A DNA stretch of 64,000 nt, taken from positions 1 through 64,000 of the forward strand of contig CAMKOM010000011.1 in assembly GCA_946414435.1 (NCBI GenBank), read 5' to 3'. The DNA comes from an uncultured Bacteroidota bacterium. GTDB taxonomy: Bacteria > Bacteroidota > Bacteroidia > Bacteroidales > SZUA-534. The notes under the pieces are model-generated. The model did no database searches. It was given only the letters and a program-made list of their open reading frames with translations, and was not told where the DNA came from. Every line of letters begins with the position of its first letter. Position 1 is the first letter of the stretch. The position numbers and the translations under genes were made by a program. This document shows positions 7,996 through 17,072 of the stretch, in pieces.

Positions 7996-9309
7996 CTATT
8001 TTTCGTCGGTGAAAATGCTATGGCTCAAGCAGTTGAGCGCCTGACTCTTGTATTCCGACTTCACCAGAACCGACACGTTGAAGTTGCTGCCGCCGTACGA
8101 AATCATACGGATTGGAATGTCGTTCAAAGCCGACAGAATGGTGCCGCCAAATCCCTTCGAATTAGAGTGCAAATCGCCCACAACACAAATGATTACATAA
8201 TCGCCTTCGGCTTCAACCGTGCCGTATTTGTGCAGTTCGTTCACAATCGGCTCAAGGTTTTTGGTGTTGTCGATGGTGACCGAAACGCCCACTTCCGACG
8301 TGGTAATCATATCGATAGATGTCTCGTAAGTCTCAAAAATCTCGAACACCTTGCGCAGGAACCCGTGCGCCATAAGCATACGGTCGCTCTTGATTTTGAT
8401 GGCGGTGATGCCGTCTTTGGCAGCGATGGCGCGGATTGGCACTTTTGGCACGTCTTTCTTGATGATTGTGCCTTGTGCCGACGGTTCCATTGTGTTTTTG
8501 ATGCGCACAGGAATGTTGGCCAGTTTGGCGGGCATTACGCAGGTCGGGTGCAGGATTTTCGCACCGAAATAGGCCAGTTCGGCCGCTTCGTCGAACGACA
8601 ACTCGGGAATCGAGTGTGTGTGCTCAACAATGCGCGGGTCGTTGGTGTGCATACCGTCGATGTCGGTCCAGATGATGATTTCTTCAGCATTCACAGCCGC
8701 GCCGATAATCGAAGCCGAATAGTCGCTGCCGCCGCGTTGCAGGTTGTCGATGTTACCCATTGCGTTGCGGCAGATAAATCCTTGTGTGATAATCAGATAA
8801 TAGTCACCGCACTGCTTCAGTTCGCGTTGCAGATTCTCGCGGATGTAGTAGTCGTCAGGCTCGCCGCTCTTGTCGATTCGCATAAAGTTCAACGCCGAAA
8901 TCAGATGCGACTGACGGCCAGTCTCTTGCAAGTGGTAATTCATTAAGGCTGTGGAAATTAACTCGCCTTGTGCAAGAATTTCCTTCTCTTCGAACATTGT
9001 GAACATATCGCGGGCGAACGAGCGGATATGGCTGAAGTGGCTGTTTATCAGTTCGATGCCTAACTCTTTGTATTTCTGCGTTGTAAACAGTTCGTCAACC
9101 ACACCGAAATATTTCTGTTCCAGTTGGCTGATTTTCTCGTTTGCGCCGTCGAAGTTCTTCTTATACAGATAGTTGGCAATCTCAACCAAAGCGTTTGTCG
9201 TTCCCGACATTGCCGACAGCACAACAATTTTCGGTTTCCCGTCGTCAATCAGGCGGGCCACTTCTCTGATGCGTTCAGGCGAACCTACTGAAGTTCCGCC
9301 AAATTTCAT
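7996..9309 (-). CDS. lysC: Aspartate kinase, monofunctional
   Basis: Phosphorylates aspartate, the first step towards lysine, threonine, methionine and diaminopimelate. It begins with the kinase motif MKFGGTSVGSPERI; RGGSDYSASIIGAA and WTDIDGMHTNDPR follow in the catalytic domain. The C-terminal third carries ACT regulatory domains (ITTSEVGVSVTIDN and ISYGGSNFNVSVLV), implying feedback control. The ORF track extends to a TTG at 9423, but the added residues (MAHRVLDAIYQIERV...) look unlike the family, so I start at the ATG at 9309. That leaves a leader of about 120 bases after the predicted promoter. No lysine riboswitch is recognisable in it. Confidence 0.93.
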   Translation of the reverse strand: MKFGGTSVGSPERIREVARLIDDGKPKIVVLSAMSGTTNALVEIANYLYKKNFDGANEKISQLEQKYFGVVDELFTTQKYKELGIELINSHFSHIRSFARDMFTMFEEKEILAQGELISTALMNYHLQETGRQSHLISALNFMRIDKSGEPDDYYIRENLQRELKQCGDYYLIITQGFICRNAMGNIDNLQRGGSDYSASIIGAAVNAEEIIIWTDIDGMHTNDPRIVEHTHSIPELSFDEAAELAYFGAKILHPTCVMPAKLANIPVRIKNTMEPSAQGTIIKKDVPKVPIRAIAAKDGITAIKIKSDRMLMAHGFLRKVFEIFETYETSIDMITTSEVGVSVTIDNTKNLEPIVNELHKYGTVEAEGDYVIICVVGDLHSNSKGFGGTILSALNDIPIRMISYGGSNFNVSVLVKSEYKSQALNCLSHSIFTDEK

Positions 9310-9439
9310 TACTTGCACGATACTTTCGTTTTTAAGGTTATCAAATAAAAAAGCCGGGCGACTGTAGTCCCCAACTTTCACTCTTTCAATCTGATAAATC
9401 GCGTCTAGCACTCTGTGCGCCAACGATTTTCAGTGGTTG

Positions 9440-9447
9440 CAAAGATA
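9440..9447 (-). promoter_or_regulatory. Predicted -7 box of lysC-lysA
   Basis: The minus strand reads TATCTTTG, matching TAnnTTTG. A clear -33 TTG is not visible. Apart from this box and the next terminator, 9448-9633 shows nothing recognisable. Confidence 0.5.
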
Positions 9448-9633
9448 CGGCTTTTGCTATTATATAAGGTGTGCCGGCGGATTTTACGAATTTCACTTAT
9501 TGAGTCATTGATTGAAGGACATAAGAATTGAAGCACCGATAGTTACCGCGGTGGACGAAAATACTGATACTAACTGAATTCGCGGCCATTGTCAGGCTGA
9601 ATGTGGCCTTTTAGATTTGTTTAAATTGTAGCA

Positions 9634-9664
9634 TAAAAAAACAGGAACGGTTTACCCATTCCTG
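9634..9664 (-). terminator. Terminator of the carboxylesterase gene
   Basis: On the minus strand CAGGAA...TTCCTG is followed by a run of seven T residues, 22 bases after the stop codon. Confidence 0.8.
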
Positions 9665-9686
9665 TCTCTTTGTATTTTGTTGTGTT

Positions 9687-11180
9687 TCAGTGTGTTCTCT
9701 GCTCTGCTTTCAGCGGTTCGCCAAGCGATGAGTCTTCAGCGTCTTGCTCGTTCAGTTTGAAGCGCATAAACTGCTGATTATCTTTAGTGTAAGGTTTCCA
9801 ATCGCCGCCGTTGGCACCGTTGGGGTCAGAGTATTTTGCAAAGTTCGACCACGCGGTGAGCATTTTTTCCGACAGGTCCCAGTCGCCTTGTGTCCACGGG
9901 CGCCAGCAGTGTTTCAGCGACTTGAACACAAACCACAAATCCGATGAGTGGAACGCGCCCTTCAGGTAATCCTGCGGATGGCTGCCGTCGTCGGGCAGGG
10001 GACGGGCAAACTGATAGGCCCACGCCTTGTTGCCAATCTCTTCGCGGTTAAGGCAGAAATCGGTAATCTGTCCAGCCATATTGCCAGCGTCGTTGAGCGT
10101 GAAGCCAATCATATACGGCACGTCGTTGAGCGAGCCGTCAAGGCAGGCGTCGTCGAACGATTTTGGCAGCACGTAGCCGTCGATGTACGGTGTGATTGGG
10201 CCCGCGGTCAGGCAACTGCGCTTGCCAGTAACCCTTGCGTAGAGTGCGCCGAGAGCGTATATTTCTTCGGTCGATGCCGAGCGCAGCTGTTTCAGAGTCT
10301 TCAGGTTAGCCCAGTCGCAGACTTCTTTAATCTGTTCTTCGGCCTGTGCAAGTGTGAGTTGGCTTTGACGGAAGAAGGCGGGAATTCGGGCCAGTTCTTC
10401 TTCGGTGAGCGGTTTCTGCAGTCCGCTTGCGCTCATTATAACTGCCTTATTATAAAGACCTTTTGTGAGTGGCGATGCGCTCAAGAACTTCGTGCTGCGG
10501 CCGCCTGCGCTCTGTCCGAAAATCATTACGTTGTCGGGGTCGCCGCCAAACTGCGCGATGTTCTTCTTAACCCATTTCATAACTTCAATTTGGTCCAGAG
10601 TGCCCCAGTTGCCAGTGGCGTGCTCGGGGTCTTCGGCCGATATTTCGGGGTGAGCAAAGAATCCGAACGGTCCCACGCGGTAGTTGAACGTAACCAGAAC
10701 CACGTCTTTTGCTGCCCATTCCTGACCGTCGAATTCAGGTTCCGAGCCCCAGCCTTCGCGCAGTCCGCCACCGAAAATCCAGATGGCCACGGGCAGTTTC
10801 TTTTCAGGTTGCGCCGATGCTTTGGTGTAGACGTTCAGATAAAGGCAGTCTTCGCTGTAGGCCTTCTCTTCGCCATAGCCCCATTCGGTGGTGTAGCCGC
10901 CGTCGTAGTGAGCAGCTTGGAATGCAGGATGGCCGAATTGGTCGCAAACCTTGACGCCCTGCCACGGCACAACAGGCTGCGGTGCGCGCCAGCGGTTCTC
11001 GCCAGTCGGTGGTGCGGCGTAGGGGATTCCCTTGTAAACCACAACGCCCTTAATATCGGTGTTAACACCCTGAACCTGACCGCCTTCAATAGTCAGCACA
11101 GGGTTTGTGTTGGTGCTGTTCTGCGTTGAGCACGATGCCAGCATTGCAACACAGCAAGCAAGTGTGAAAATCTTTCTCAT
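9687..11180 (-). CDS. Lipoprotein carboxylesterase type B (alpha/beta hydrolase)
   Basis: Predicted envelope-anchored esterase for carboxylic esters; the natural substrate is unknown. A lipoprotein signal ends in LASC (residue 17). The mature part shows the type-B start (IEGGQVQGV, VVYKGIPYAAPP), ENRWRAPQP, the oxyanion region WIFGGGLREG, the nucleophile elbow FGQSAGGRS with the catalytic serine, and GAFHSSDLWFVF with the likely catalytic histidine. The length of 497 residues is normal. It stands alone between its own terminator and a divergent GNAT gene. A TACCTTCG box on the minus strand near 11217 may be its -7 element. Confidence 0.88.
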   Translation of the reverse strand: MRKIFTLACCVAMLASCSTQNSTNTNPVLTIEGGQVQGVNTDIKGVVVYKGIPYAAPPTGENRWRAPQPVVPWQGVKVCDQFGHPAFQAAHYDGGYTTEWGYGEEKAYSEDCLYLNVYTKASAQPEKKLPVAIWIFGGGLREGWGSEPEFDGQEWAAKDVVLVTFNYRVGPFGFFAHPEISAEDPEHATGNWGTLDQIEVMKWVKKNIAQFGGDPDNVMIFGQSAGGRSTKFLSASPLTKGLYNKAVIMSASGLQKPLTEEELARIPAFFRQSQLTLAQAEEQIKEVCDWANLKTLKQLRSASTEEIYALGALYARVTGKRSCLTAGPITPYIDGYVLPKSFDDACLDGSLNDVPYMIGFTLNDAGNMAGQITDFCLNREEIGNKAWAYQFARPLPDDGSHPQDYLKGAFHSSDLWFVFKSLKHCWRPWTQGDWDLSEKMLTAWSNFAKYSDPNGANGGDWKPYTKDNQQFMRFKLNEQDAEDSSLGEPLKAEQRTH

Positions 11181-11255
11181 ATAAATAGTTTTAGTTCAAA
11201 ATATTTTGATGCACCGAAGGTAATTGATTTTTGGTAATTGATGTTTTTTAATCTC

Positions 11256-11263
11256 TATTTTTG
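11256..11263 (+). promoter_or_regulatory. Predicted -7 box for the GNAT gene
   Basis: TATTTTTG matches TAnnTTTG, 68 bases before the GNAT start. TTG trinucleotides lie upstream at 11231 and 11238, at imperfect spacings. Confidence 0.4.
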
Positions 11264-11279
11264 CCCCGTAATGCACTTA

Positions 11280-11330
11280 TAACTTAAAACTCAAAAACTT
11301 ACAACTTCCCAACTTAAAACCTATAACTTC
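11280..11330 (+). repeat. Imperfect AACTT-type leader repeat
   Basis: Between the predicted promoter and the ATG, the motif AACTT(A) recurs about every 8-12 bases (AACTTAAAACT, AAAAACTTAC, AACTTCCC, AACTTAAAACC, ATAACTTC). It lies in the 5' leader of the GNAT gene. Confidence 0.6.
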
Positions 11331-11801
11331 ATGACCACCATTCGACCCCTGAAGGACAGTGAGTTACCGCTTCTCAACGATTTTCTCTACTTGGCCATTT
11401 TCATTCCCAAAGGCGTTCAGGCGCCGCCGCGTGAAATTATCAACCAGCCAGAGTTGCGCGTTTATGTCGATGGCTTTGGGTCGCAGCCCGACGACCATTG
11501 CCTTGTTGCCGAATGCGATGGTGCGGTTGTGGGCGCTGTTTGGGTTCGCGATATGCCCGATTTTGGCCACATTGCCGACGGAGTGCCGTCGTTTGCCATA
11601 TCGGTCAGACCCGAATATCGCGGAAGCGGCATTGGCACAACCCTAATGCGCTCAATGCTCGACTATCTGCGACAACATGGCTATGCAAAAGCGTCATTAT
11701 CAGTGCAAAAAGCCAACTATGCCGCGCGGATGTACACAAAACTCGGCTTCCGCACCATTGGCGAGAACGACGAAGAATATATTATGGTGTATGAGTTTTA
11801 A
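11331..11801 (+). CDS. GNAT-family N-acetyltransferase
   Basis: Transfers an acetyl group from acetyl-CoA to an amine; the acceptor is unknown. The 156-residue protein starts TTIRPLKDSELPLL. The acetyl-CoA pyrophosphate-binding motif A is VRPEYRGSGIGTTLM (Q/R-x-x-G-x-G/A pattern) near residue 100, and the C-terminal SVQKANYAARMYTKLGFRTIGE is the motif-B helix of small-molecule and peptide acetyltransferases. It is a single-gene unit, divergent from the esterase. Confidence 0.9.
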   Translation: MTTIRPLKDSELPLLNDFLYLAIFIPKGVQAPPREIINQPELRVYVDGFGSQPDDHCLVAECDGAVVGAVWVRDMPDFGHIADGVPSFAISVRPEYRGSGIGTTLMRSMLDYLRQHGYAKASLSVQKANYAARMYTKLGFRTIGENDEEYIMVYEF

Positions 11802-11865
11802 GGTGGCGGATGCTTTCATGAGCCGCAGGCGTTCAGTTTTTTGTATATCAGCACCAATAATTTTA

Positions 11866-11873
11866 TATATTTG
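11866..11873 (+). promoter_or_regulatory. Predicted -7 box
   Basis: TATATTTG matches TAnnTTTG, 26 bases upstream of the next start codon. A TTG at 11841-11843 is a possible -33 element with a 22-base spacer. Confidence 0.5.
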
Positions 11874-11898
11874 CACCCGATTTTTAGAAAAATAGTCT

Positions 11899-13098
11899 AT
11901 GAAAGGAGCAAAACCAATAATGCTATTGTCGGCAACTTTGTTGACAATTAGTGCATTAGCGCAACAAGGCGTATTCTACTACGTTAACACAAATGCCGAA
12001 CTCATCAATTCGAAAACATTGGACGTTGTTATGAACGACAACGGAATGGTGATTTTGAATGAATGTTCAGATGCGAAATATGAGAAACCCGCTGTTCAGC
12101 TTATCGAATTGAACAAAAGCTTCATCAAAACATCCGAAAGCATTCTGCCAGTAAATAATTTGCATAGTGTCAGCACCATTGCAAAATATTCTAACGGCAA
12201 TTATGGAATTTTCGCAAATACTGACGAATCACCTGTGAAGCTTACCGTTTCAGGTAGTTATAAGGAACTTGATCAGTCGCTACTTCCCGATCAGAAAGAC
12301 CAAACCATTGTGGGAAAGGTTATTGTTGACAAACAAATTTTGGTTGTTTCAACATTGTCGGCCAGTAAAGACAAATATGCCATTGTATTGAGCAGTTTCG
12401 ATGCGGGGACGGGAGACAAGCAATGGAGCAAAATTGTTTCGAGTGAGACCAACGAGTCGGCTGATGCAATTGTGGCCGACAATTCGGGTAGCATGGTGGT
12501 TTTGGGCAGGAAATATAATGACAACGCAACCGAGTACATTCCAATACTTTACAAACTTGATACTAAAGGCGGAATTGTTTGGAAAAAGAGCGGTGTTGAT
12601 ATGCCGTCAAATTTCTACTCACAAAGTTTGGCGGTTTCAGCCAATGGCGACATTTATTATGCTTGTGGTTTGACACAGCGCTCGGGTATGTTGCAGACCA
12701 AGTTGATTAAACTTGATGCCAATGGGAACACAAAACGCAATATCAACATTAATGAATTCACAAGCAATGGAGTGTTGAACTTGTCGTCGGGCAAGATGTT
12801 ATTGTATGGCTCGCGGTTCTATACCGATAGCAAGCAAGTTGTAACCAAGGGCGCATATGTGATTCTTGATGCCGATTTGAACGAATTGAGTAATAAGTCG
12901 CTTGGGGTTAACGACAAACCCGATTCTGATTTCAACTACAATACCACTAGCAGTTCCGATTTGCAGGCAGCGATTGAACTAGAGTCTGGCAGTATTGTTA
13001 TGGTCGGCAAGGTTACAATGCCACAAGCTGGCGGTGCATCAGAAAAACAGAACAACACAATTGTTATTGTGACAGACGCTTACGGAAATTATAAATAA
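11899..13098 (+). CDS. Exported protein with beta-propeller-like repeats, function unknown
   Basis: A 399-residue protein I cannot assign. It has a signal peptide (MKGAKPIMLLSATLLTISALAQQ). The rest is rich in short beta strands with recurring blade-like segments such as VVLGRKYNDNATEYIPILYKLDTKG, YYACGLTQRSG...LIKLDANGN and AAIELESGSIVMVGK, which is typical of seven- or eight-bladed propellers with KLDxxGN turns. There is no T9SS sorting domain, so it is likely periplasmic. It has its own promoter and terminator. Confidence 0.6.
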   Translation: MKGAKPIMLLSATLLTISALAQQGVFYYVNTNAELINSKTLDVVMNDNGMVILNECSDAKYEKPAVQLIELNKSFIKTSESILPVNNLHSVSTIAKYSNGNYGIFANTDESPVKLTVSGSYKELDQSLLPDQKDQTIVGKVIVDKQILVVSTLSASKDKYAIVLSSFDAGTGDKQWSKIVSSETNESADAIVADNSGSMVVLGRKYNDNATEYIPILYKLDTKGGIVWKKSGVDMPSNFYSQSLAVSANGDIYYACGLTQRSGMLQTKLIKLDANGNTKRNININEFTSNGVLNLSSGKMLLYGSRFYTDSKQVVTKGAYVILDADLNELSNKSLGVNDKPDSDFNYNTTSSSDLQAAIELESGSIVMVGKVTMPQAGGASEKQNNTIVIVTDAYGNYK

Positions 13099-13123
13099 TT
13101 AGGTGTTATATCAGAAAACGATT

Positions 13124-13163
13124 AAAGACACTCCGTTTAATTTAAATGGAGTGTCTTTTTTTT
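13124..13163 (+). terminator. Terminator
   Basis: AAGACACTCC...GGAGTGTCTT is a 10-base-pair stem followed by a long T run, 26 bases after the stop of the preceding gene. Confidence 0.85.
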
Positions 13164-13274
13164 GCACATATTTGGTCAAATTGCAATGAGAAAACTGCCG
13201 AGAACTCGCGTTTTTTACAGCTTAGTTATGGGAAAATGACGTTCCAAAAACACATATATTGATATTTTCGTTTG

Positions 13275-13332
13275 CCGTTTATTAAGTCAAAGCTACCGTT
13301 TATTAAGTCAAAGCTACCGTTTGTTAAGTCAA
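13275..13332 (+). repeat. 21-base direct repeat, nearly three copies
   Basis: Two exact copies of CCGTTTATTAAGTCAAAGCTA stand head to tail at 13275 and 13296, and a third partial copy starts at 13317 with one A-to-G change. Two-turn helical spacing would place each copy on the same DNA face. They lie in the 420-base gap upstream of the YfiR-like gene. Nothing else is recognisable in 13164-13519 beyond a weak CACCTTTG box at 13379. Confidence 0.85.
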
Positions 13333-13519
13333 CCCCGCCATATGCGTTTTGACGTTTTTTTTCTTCAAATATTCGTTTCACCTTTGTATTGTTATTAAAA
13401 CACAATAGAGGATGTTCGTAGAGCAACTAAAAATTGCGGCTATGAAATATCTAATAACAAATAGAACGGTTGAATATTTATTATATGTATAATTGTAACG
13501 GTTTCTTTATTAAATCTTA

Positions 13520-14035
13520 ATGCTTATGAAGAAAATCTATTTACTCGTTATTGGGATGTTGTTTGTCATATATAACGTGGCAAATGCCCAGGATGACAAA
13601 TTTAAGGCTCTCTTCATATACAATTTCACTAAGTATATGGAATGGCCTGAAGCGAAACGCTCTGGTGATTTTAAAATCGGAGTTTTGGGTAATTCGCCGA
13701 TTACCGATGAATTGAAAGCTTTTACGGCGAAAAAGTCTGTCGGTCAGCAGAAGATTGTGGTTGAGGAGATTATGGCGATTGCCGATTGCCCCAAATACCA
13801 CATTGTTTTTGTTCCTGCAAAAGCATCTGCAAATGTGAGCGAAATCACACAGAACGTGGCAAACAAAGGCGTGCTTGTCGTTACCGATAAACCTGGTATG
13901 GCAGCAGCGTTGTCCGGCATAAACTTTGTCAAGGATGACGGTCAGCAAACTTTCGAAATCAGCGTCAAGCATATGCACGAGCAAGGTGTGAACGCAGGCA
14001 AGAGTTTTCTGTCTTTGGGAATAGCAGTGGATTAG
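13520..14035 (+). CDS. YfiR-like periplasmic protein (DUF4154)
   Basis: A 171-residue exported protein. The signal peptide MLMKKIYLLVIGMLFVIYNVANAQ is followed by the family's opening pattern DKFKALFIYNFTKYMEWP, then FKIGVLGNSPITDEL, IVFVPAKAS, VLVVTDKPGMA and the end GKSFLSLGIAVD. YfiR-type proteins act in the periplasm, in known cases holding membrane signalling proteins in check. In Bacteroidota such genes often lie next to TonB receptors, as here (22 bases before one), which points to a shared regulatory or sensing role. ATG could be at 13520 or two codons later. Confidence 0.8.
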   Translation: MLMKKIYLLVIGMLFVIYNVANAQDDKFKALFIYNFTKYMEWPEAKRSGDFKIGVLGNSPITDELKAFTAKKSVGQQKIVVEEIMAIADCPKYHIVFVPAKASANVSEITQNVANKGVLVVTDKPGMAAALSGINFVKDDGQQTFEISVKHMHEQGVNAGKSFLSLGIAVD

Positions 14036-14057
14036 TCGAATATTTAAAATAGTAATC

Positions 14058-16790
14058 ATGTTAAAGAAAATACTACTCTGTTTTACATTGGCCGCTATGG
14101 TTTCGGCACAATCATTCGGTCAGAAAAAAGATGTTTCACAGTTGACTCGTAACGACATCCTTTCAATGTCGTACGACGAATTGGCCGATATGCCAATTGA
14201 AGACGTGATGCAGTTGACAAAAATATTGGGTGTATCGCTCAACGAGCTTTATGAAATGCTTCTGAACAAGGATGTTACTTCGGCATCAAAGAAGGCCGAG
14301 AGCAGTTTCGACTCGCCGCTTTCAACAACCGTTCTCTCGTATGATGAGATTGTGGCTTCAGGTGCGCGCAACATTCAGGAGGCCATGCGTCTGGTGCCGG
14401 GCGTTATTGTCCGTGAAAAGACCAATGGCAACTACGATATCCACATCCGTGGCAATAACAACATTCCTGATGAGAACCTTACGGTTTACACCGAGAACTC
14501 AATGACATTGGTTATGATTGACAACCGTCCAATCTATAACTACATAAATGGTGGTACGTTCTGGGAGTCATTCCCGATTGATATTGCCGATGTTGATCGT
14601 ATTGAGGTGGTTCGAGGCGCGGCAAGTGCTCTTTATGGCGCCAATGCTGTGACGGGTGTTATCAACATCATCACCAAGAATCCGGAGTCAGAGGAATTGC
14701 ATGTTAACGGACAAATTCAAGGAGGAAACCTTGGCTCGTATATGGGAAGCTTGAATCTCGGACAAAACATCGGTAAGTTCGGTTACCGCGTTTCGGGTAA
14801 CTATCAGAAAATGAAACGTACGACCGATAAATTCTATGTGTTTCAGTACGATTCACTTTTCAACCGTGACGATATCCAAACATTGCCTGATAAAACGAGC
14901 TATTGGCTGACAGTGTTCAACCCGGTGGAGAAGATTGAAGATTGGCATCCGTATCCCGAAACTGCAGTTGATCGTTTTGGTGTGAACGCCAACTTGTATT
15001 TCAATCCGGCCGACGATATCAACTTTGTTTTGAGTGGAGGCTATCAGGATTCGTACATCAACTCATCGTCATTTGGCGACCCGTCAATCTCAATAACAGG
15101 TCGTGACATAAAAAGCTCATATTTTAATGTTATAGGCAAGGCAAAAGGTCTTACACTGCAGTCGAACATGCTGTTTGCCGAGCAGGACATTGTATATAAG
15201 AATGTTGGTTTCAAGGCTGATGCCCGCACATTCAACATCAATGCTGAATATGATATTTATGTTGGCGGCTTGAATATCCGTCCGGGTATTTCGTACCAGA
15301 GTGCGACATACGACGATACCCCGTATCTGATTGCTGATACCGCAGGTATCTATTCATCAGGCTATATGAATGGTGAGTGCAGTTTCAACTCAATAGCAGG
15401 CTCGCTTCGTCTCGATTACAAAATGCTTGATGAGAAACTCCGTTTTATTATGGGCGGACGTTTTGAGAAATTCAACACATCTGACGATTTGTACTTCCCA
15501 TTCCAGATGGTTGCAAGCTACAACCTGAACGACAAACACATGTTGCGAGTGGTTGGTTCAATGGCTAACCGCAGCCCGTTCATTGTCGACTCATATTCGA
15601 ATTTCGATTGGAACCGTCAGGGACGTCCATTTCCGTCGCATATAAAGTTTGAAGGCAGCAAAGATCAGAAGCTGGCATCTACAAAGAATGTGGAAGTGGG
15701 CTATCGTGTTCGTCCGGTCCGTAATGTATTTGTTGAGGCTGAGGTGTTCATGTCGTCAACCAAGAATTTTGGTTGTTTGTTGCCAGAGAGCTCGACAACA
15801 TATATACATGGTGCCGATTCAATGGTGGCAAATGTCAATCTGCCTCAAGTTGGAACAGTGTATTCAGCAAAACAAGCGGTACCTGCACCAGCAATCCCAT
15901 ATCAGGTTAATTTGAAATATCAGAACATTGATGTTAAAGCAAACCAGTATGGAATTACATTAAATGCAGAGTGGGTGGCTAATGAAAAGTTGGTTTTCAA
16001 GGCATTTGGTACATACCAAGTTACAAAATTGAAAGATCATAACTGCTACAACAACTCGCAAATCATAACTGATATGACAACGCTTGCCGCAATCAATGCT
16101 TCTCAAGGTAAAAAAGGCATAACCGGTCAAGGTACTGATGATTATTTTGTAAAACCATTCAAAATGGGAGTTCAGCAGCAGCTTGATGCCGGCGGAATGC
16201 AGCTGATTGAAGCAGGTGTTACCCAGCAGATATTGATTGGTCAAATGATGCAGGCTGGTATGTCTCAAGAACAGGCTGCAGAACAGGTGAAGCAAATGGT
16301 AGGTTCTGACGCATGGAATCAGGTGGCAACACAAGTTCATACGATGGCCGAAAACGCAGAAATTGATGTTCAGGGCATACCTTCATATATTGCAGAACAG
16401 CAATTCAATGCCGAGGAGTATCACCAAACTCTTCAGCAACTTGCAGGCACTGGATTGGTTAATTACGATGGCCGTTATGAGAATAAAGAAATCACTCACA
16501 AAGCCACACCTTCATTCTTCGGTGGTTTTAGTGTTAACTACACTCCAATCGAAAAGCTGAATATCTATGCCAGCGGTAATTTCTATTCAAAACAAACCTA
16601 TACAACATCTAACGGTATATTTGAGGCCGACCCGAAGTTCATTTTGAACTGCAAGTTGTCGTACAAGGTATGGAAAGACAATGCTGTATTCTTCAATGCA
16701 CGCAACTTGCTTAACGACAAAAAGCAAGAGTTCGCTTGGACTGATGAAACCAAAGGATGCTATCTGGTCGGTTTCGACTTGAAGTTCTGA
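14058..16790 (+). CDS. TonB-dependent outer-membrane receptor
   Basis: Outer-membrane transporter or receptor of 910 residues; the ligand is unknown. A signal peptide is followed by a polar N-terminal extension (about residues 25-85, with ILSMSYDELADMPIEDV). The plug domain starts at DSPLSTTVLSYDEIVASGARNIQEAMRL and contains VRGAASALYGANAVTGVINIIT; a 22-strand-type barrel follows and the protein ends in an aromatic residue (VGFDLKF). Near residues 680-800 there is an unusual Gln/Met/Ala-rich helical insertion (LIGQMMQAGMSQEQAAEQ) that would form a large extracellular loop. It is paired with the YfiR-like gene. Confidence 0.9.
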   Translation: MLKKILLCFTLAAMVSAQSFGQKKDVSQLTRNDILSMSYDELADMPIEDVMQLTKILGVSLNELYEMLLNKDVTSASKKAESSFDSPLSTTVLSYDEIVASGARNIQEAMRLVPGVIVREKTNGNYDIHIRGNNNIPDENLTVYTENSMTLVMIDNRPIYNYINGGTFWESFPIDIADVDRIEVVRGAASALYGANAVTGVINIITKNPESEELHVNGQIQGGNLGSYMGSLNLGQNIGKFGYRVSGNYQKMKRTTDKFYVFQYDSLFNRDDIQTLPDKTSYWLTVFNPVEKIEDWHPYPETAVDRFGVNANLYFNPADDINFVLSGGYQDSYINSSSFGDPSISITGRDIKSSYFNVIGKAKGLTLQSNMLFAEQDIVYKNVGFKADARTFNINAEYDIYVGGLNIRPGISYQSATYDDTPYLIADTAGIYSSGYMNGECSFNSIAGSLRLDYKMLDEKLRFIMGGRFEKFNTSDDLYFPFQMVASYNLNDKHMLRVVGSMANRSPFIVDSYSNFDWNRQGRPFPSHIKFEGSKDQKLASTKNVEVGYRVRPVRNVFVEAEVFMSSTKNFGCLLPESSTTYIHGADSMVANVNLPQVGTVYSAKQAVPAPAIPYQVNLKYQNIDVKANQYGITLNAEWVANEKLVFKAFGTYQVTKLKDHNCYNNSQIITDMTTLAAINASQGKKGITGQGTDDYFVKPFKMGVQQQLDAGGMQLIEAGVTQQILIGQMMQAGMSQEQAAEQVKQMVGSDAWNQVATQVHTMAENAEIDVQGIPSYIAEQQFNAEEYHQTLQQLAGTGLVNYDGRYENKEITHKATPSFFGGFSVNYTPIEKLNIYASGNFYSKQTYTTSNGIFEADPKFILNCKLSYKVWKDNAVFFNARNLLNDKKQEFAWTDETKGCYLVGFDLKF

Positions 16791-16817
16791 TACTATCTAC
16801 CATATTATAATAGGTGC

Positions 16818-16847
16818 AAAAAAAGCGGCAGTTTTGCCGCTTTTTTT
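16818..16847 (+). terminator. Terminator of the TonB receptor gene
   Basis: AAAAGCGGCA, loop GTTT, TGCCGCTTTT and a continuing T run, 28 bases after the stop. Confidence 0.85.
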
Positions 16848-16996
16848 GTTGCCATCTTGCAACAAAGTTGGTGGTGTGGTGTTGTTAACTGGTGTTCATA
16901 ACGGTGTCGGTGATTGATCATATTCGTTGTTTACCCCTTAAATCGTGGGCTTTGCGCTGGTGAAAATCATTTTTCAAAATATTTATTTTGAGAGTA

Positions 16997-17026
16997 TTGA
17001 TTAAGAAGAAATTGTTTTTACCTTTG
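16997..17026 (+). promoter_or_regulatory. Predicted promoter of the ribosomal protein superoperon
   Basis: TTG at 16997-16999, a 19-base spacer and TACCTTTG at 17019-17026 match the Bacteroidota housekeeping promoter. It lies 47 bases before rpsL. The stretch 16848-16996 shows no other feature. Confidence 0.65.
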
Positions 17027-17072
17027 CGAACCGATTTTGCGGAGAATTATATACGTTTTATTAATAAATAAT

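Noticed and set aside
8020-8946. 308-residue plus-strand ORF
   Set aside because: Antisense shadow of lysC with His/Arg/Val-rich translation and no recognisable motif.
9310-9440. Lysine riboswitch upstream of lysC
   Set aside because: The leader of about 120 bases lacks the length and conserved helices I would expect; no match could be supported by eye.
9948-11129. 393-residue plus-strand ORF
   Set aside because: Antisense shadow of the carboxylesterase, whose motifs are intact; low-complexity Val/Ala/Cys composition and no family features.
13226-13426. 66-residue minus-strand ORF with repeated NGSFDLI
   Set aside because: The protein repeat only mirrors the 21-base DNA repeat; it sits in a regulatory gap with no sign of selection for coding.
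16848-16996. Extra small gene before rpsL
   Set aside because: No start codon with a plausible frame and no family motif; the stretch reads as spacer before the operon promoter.
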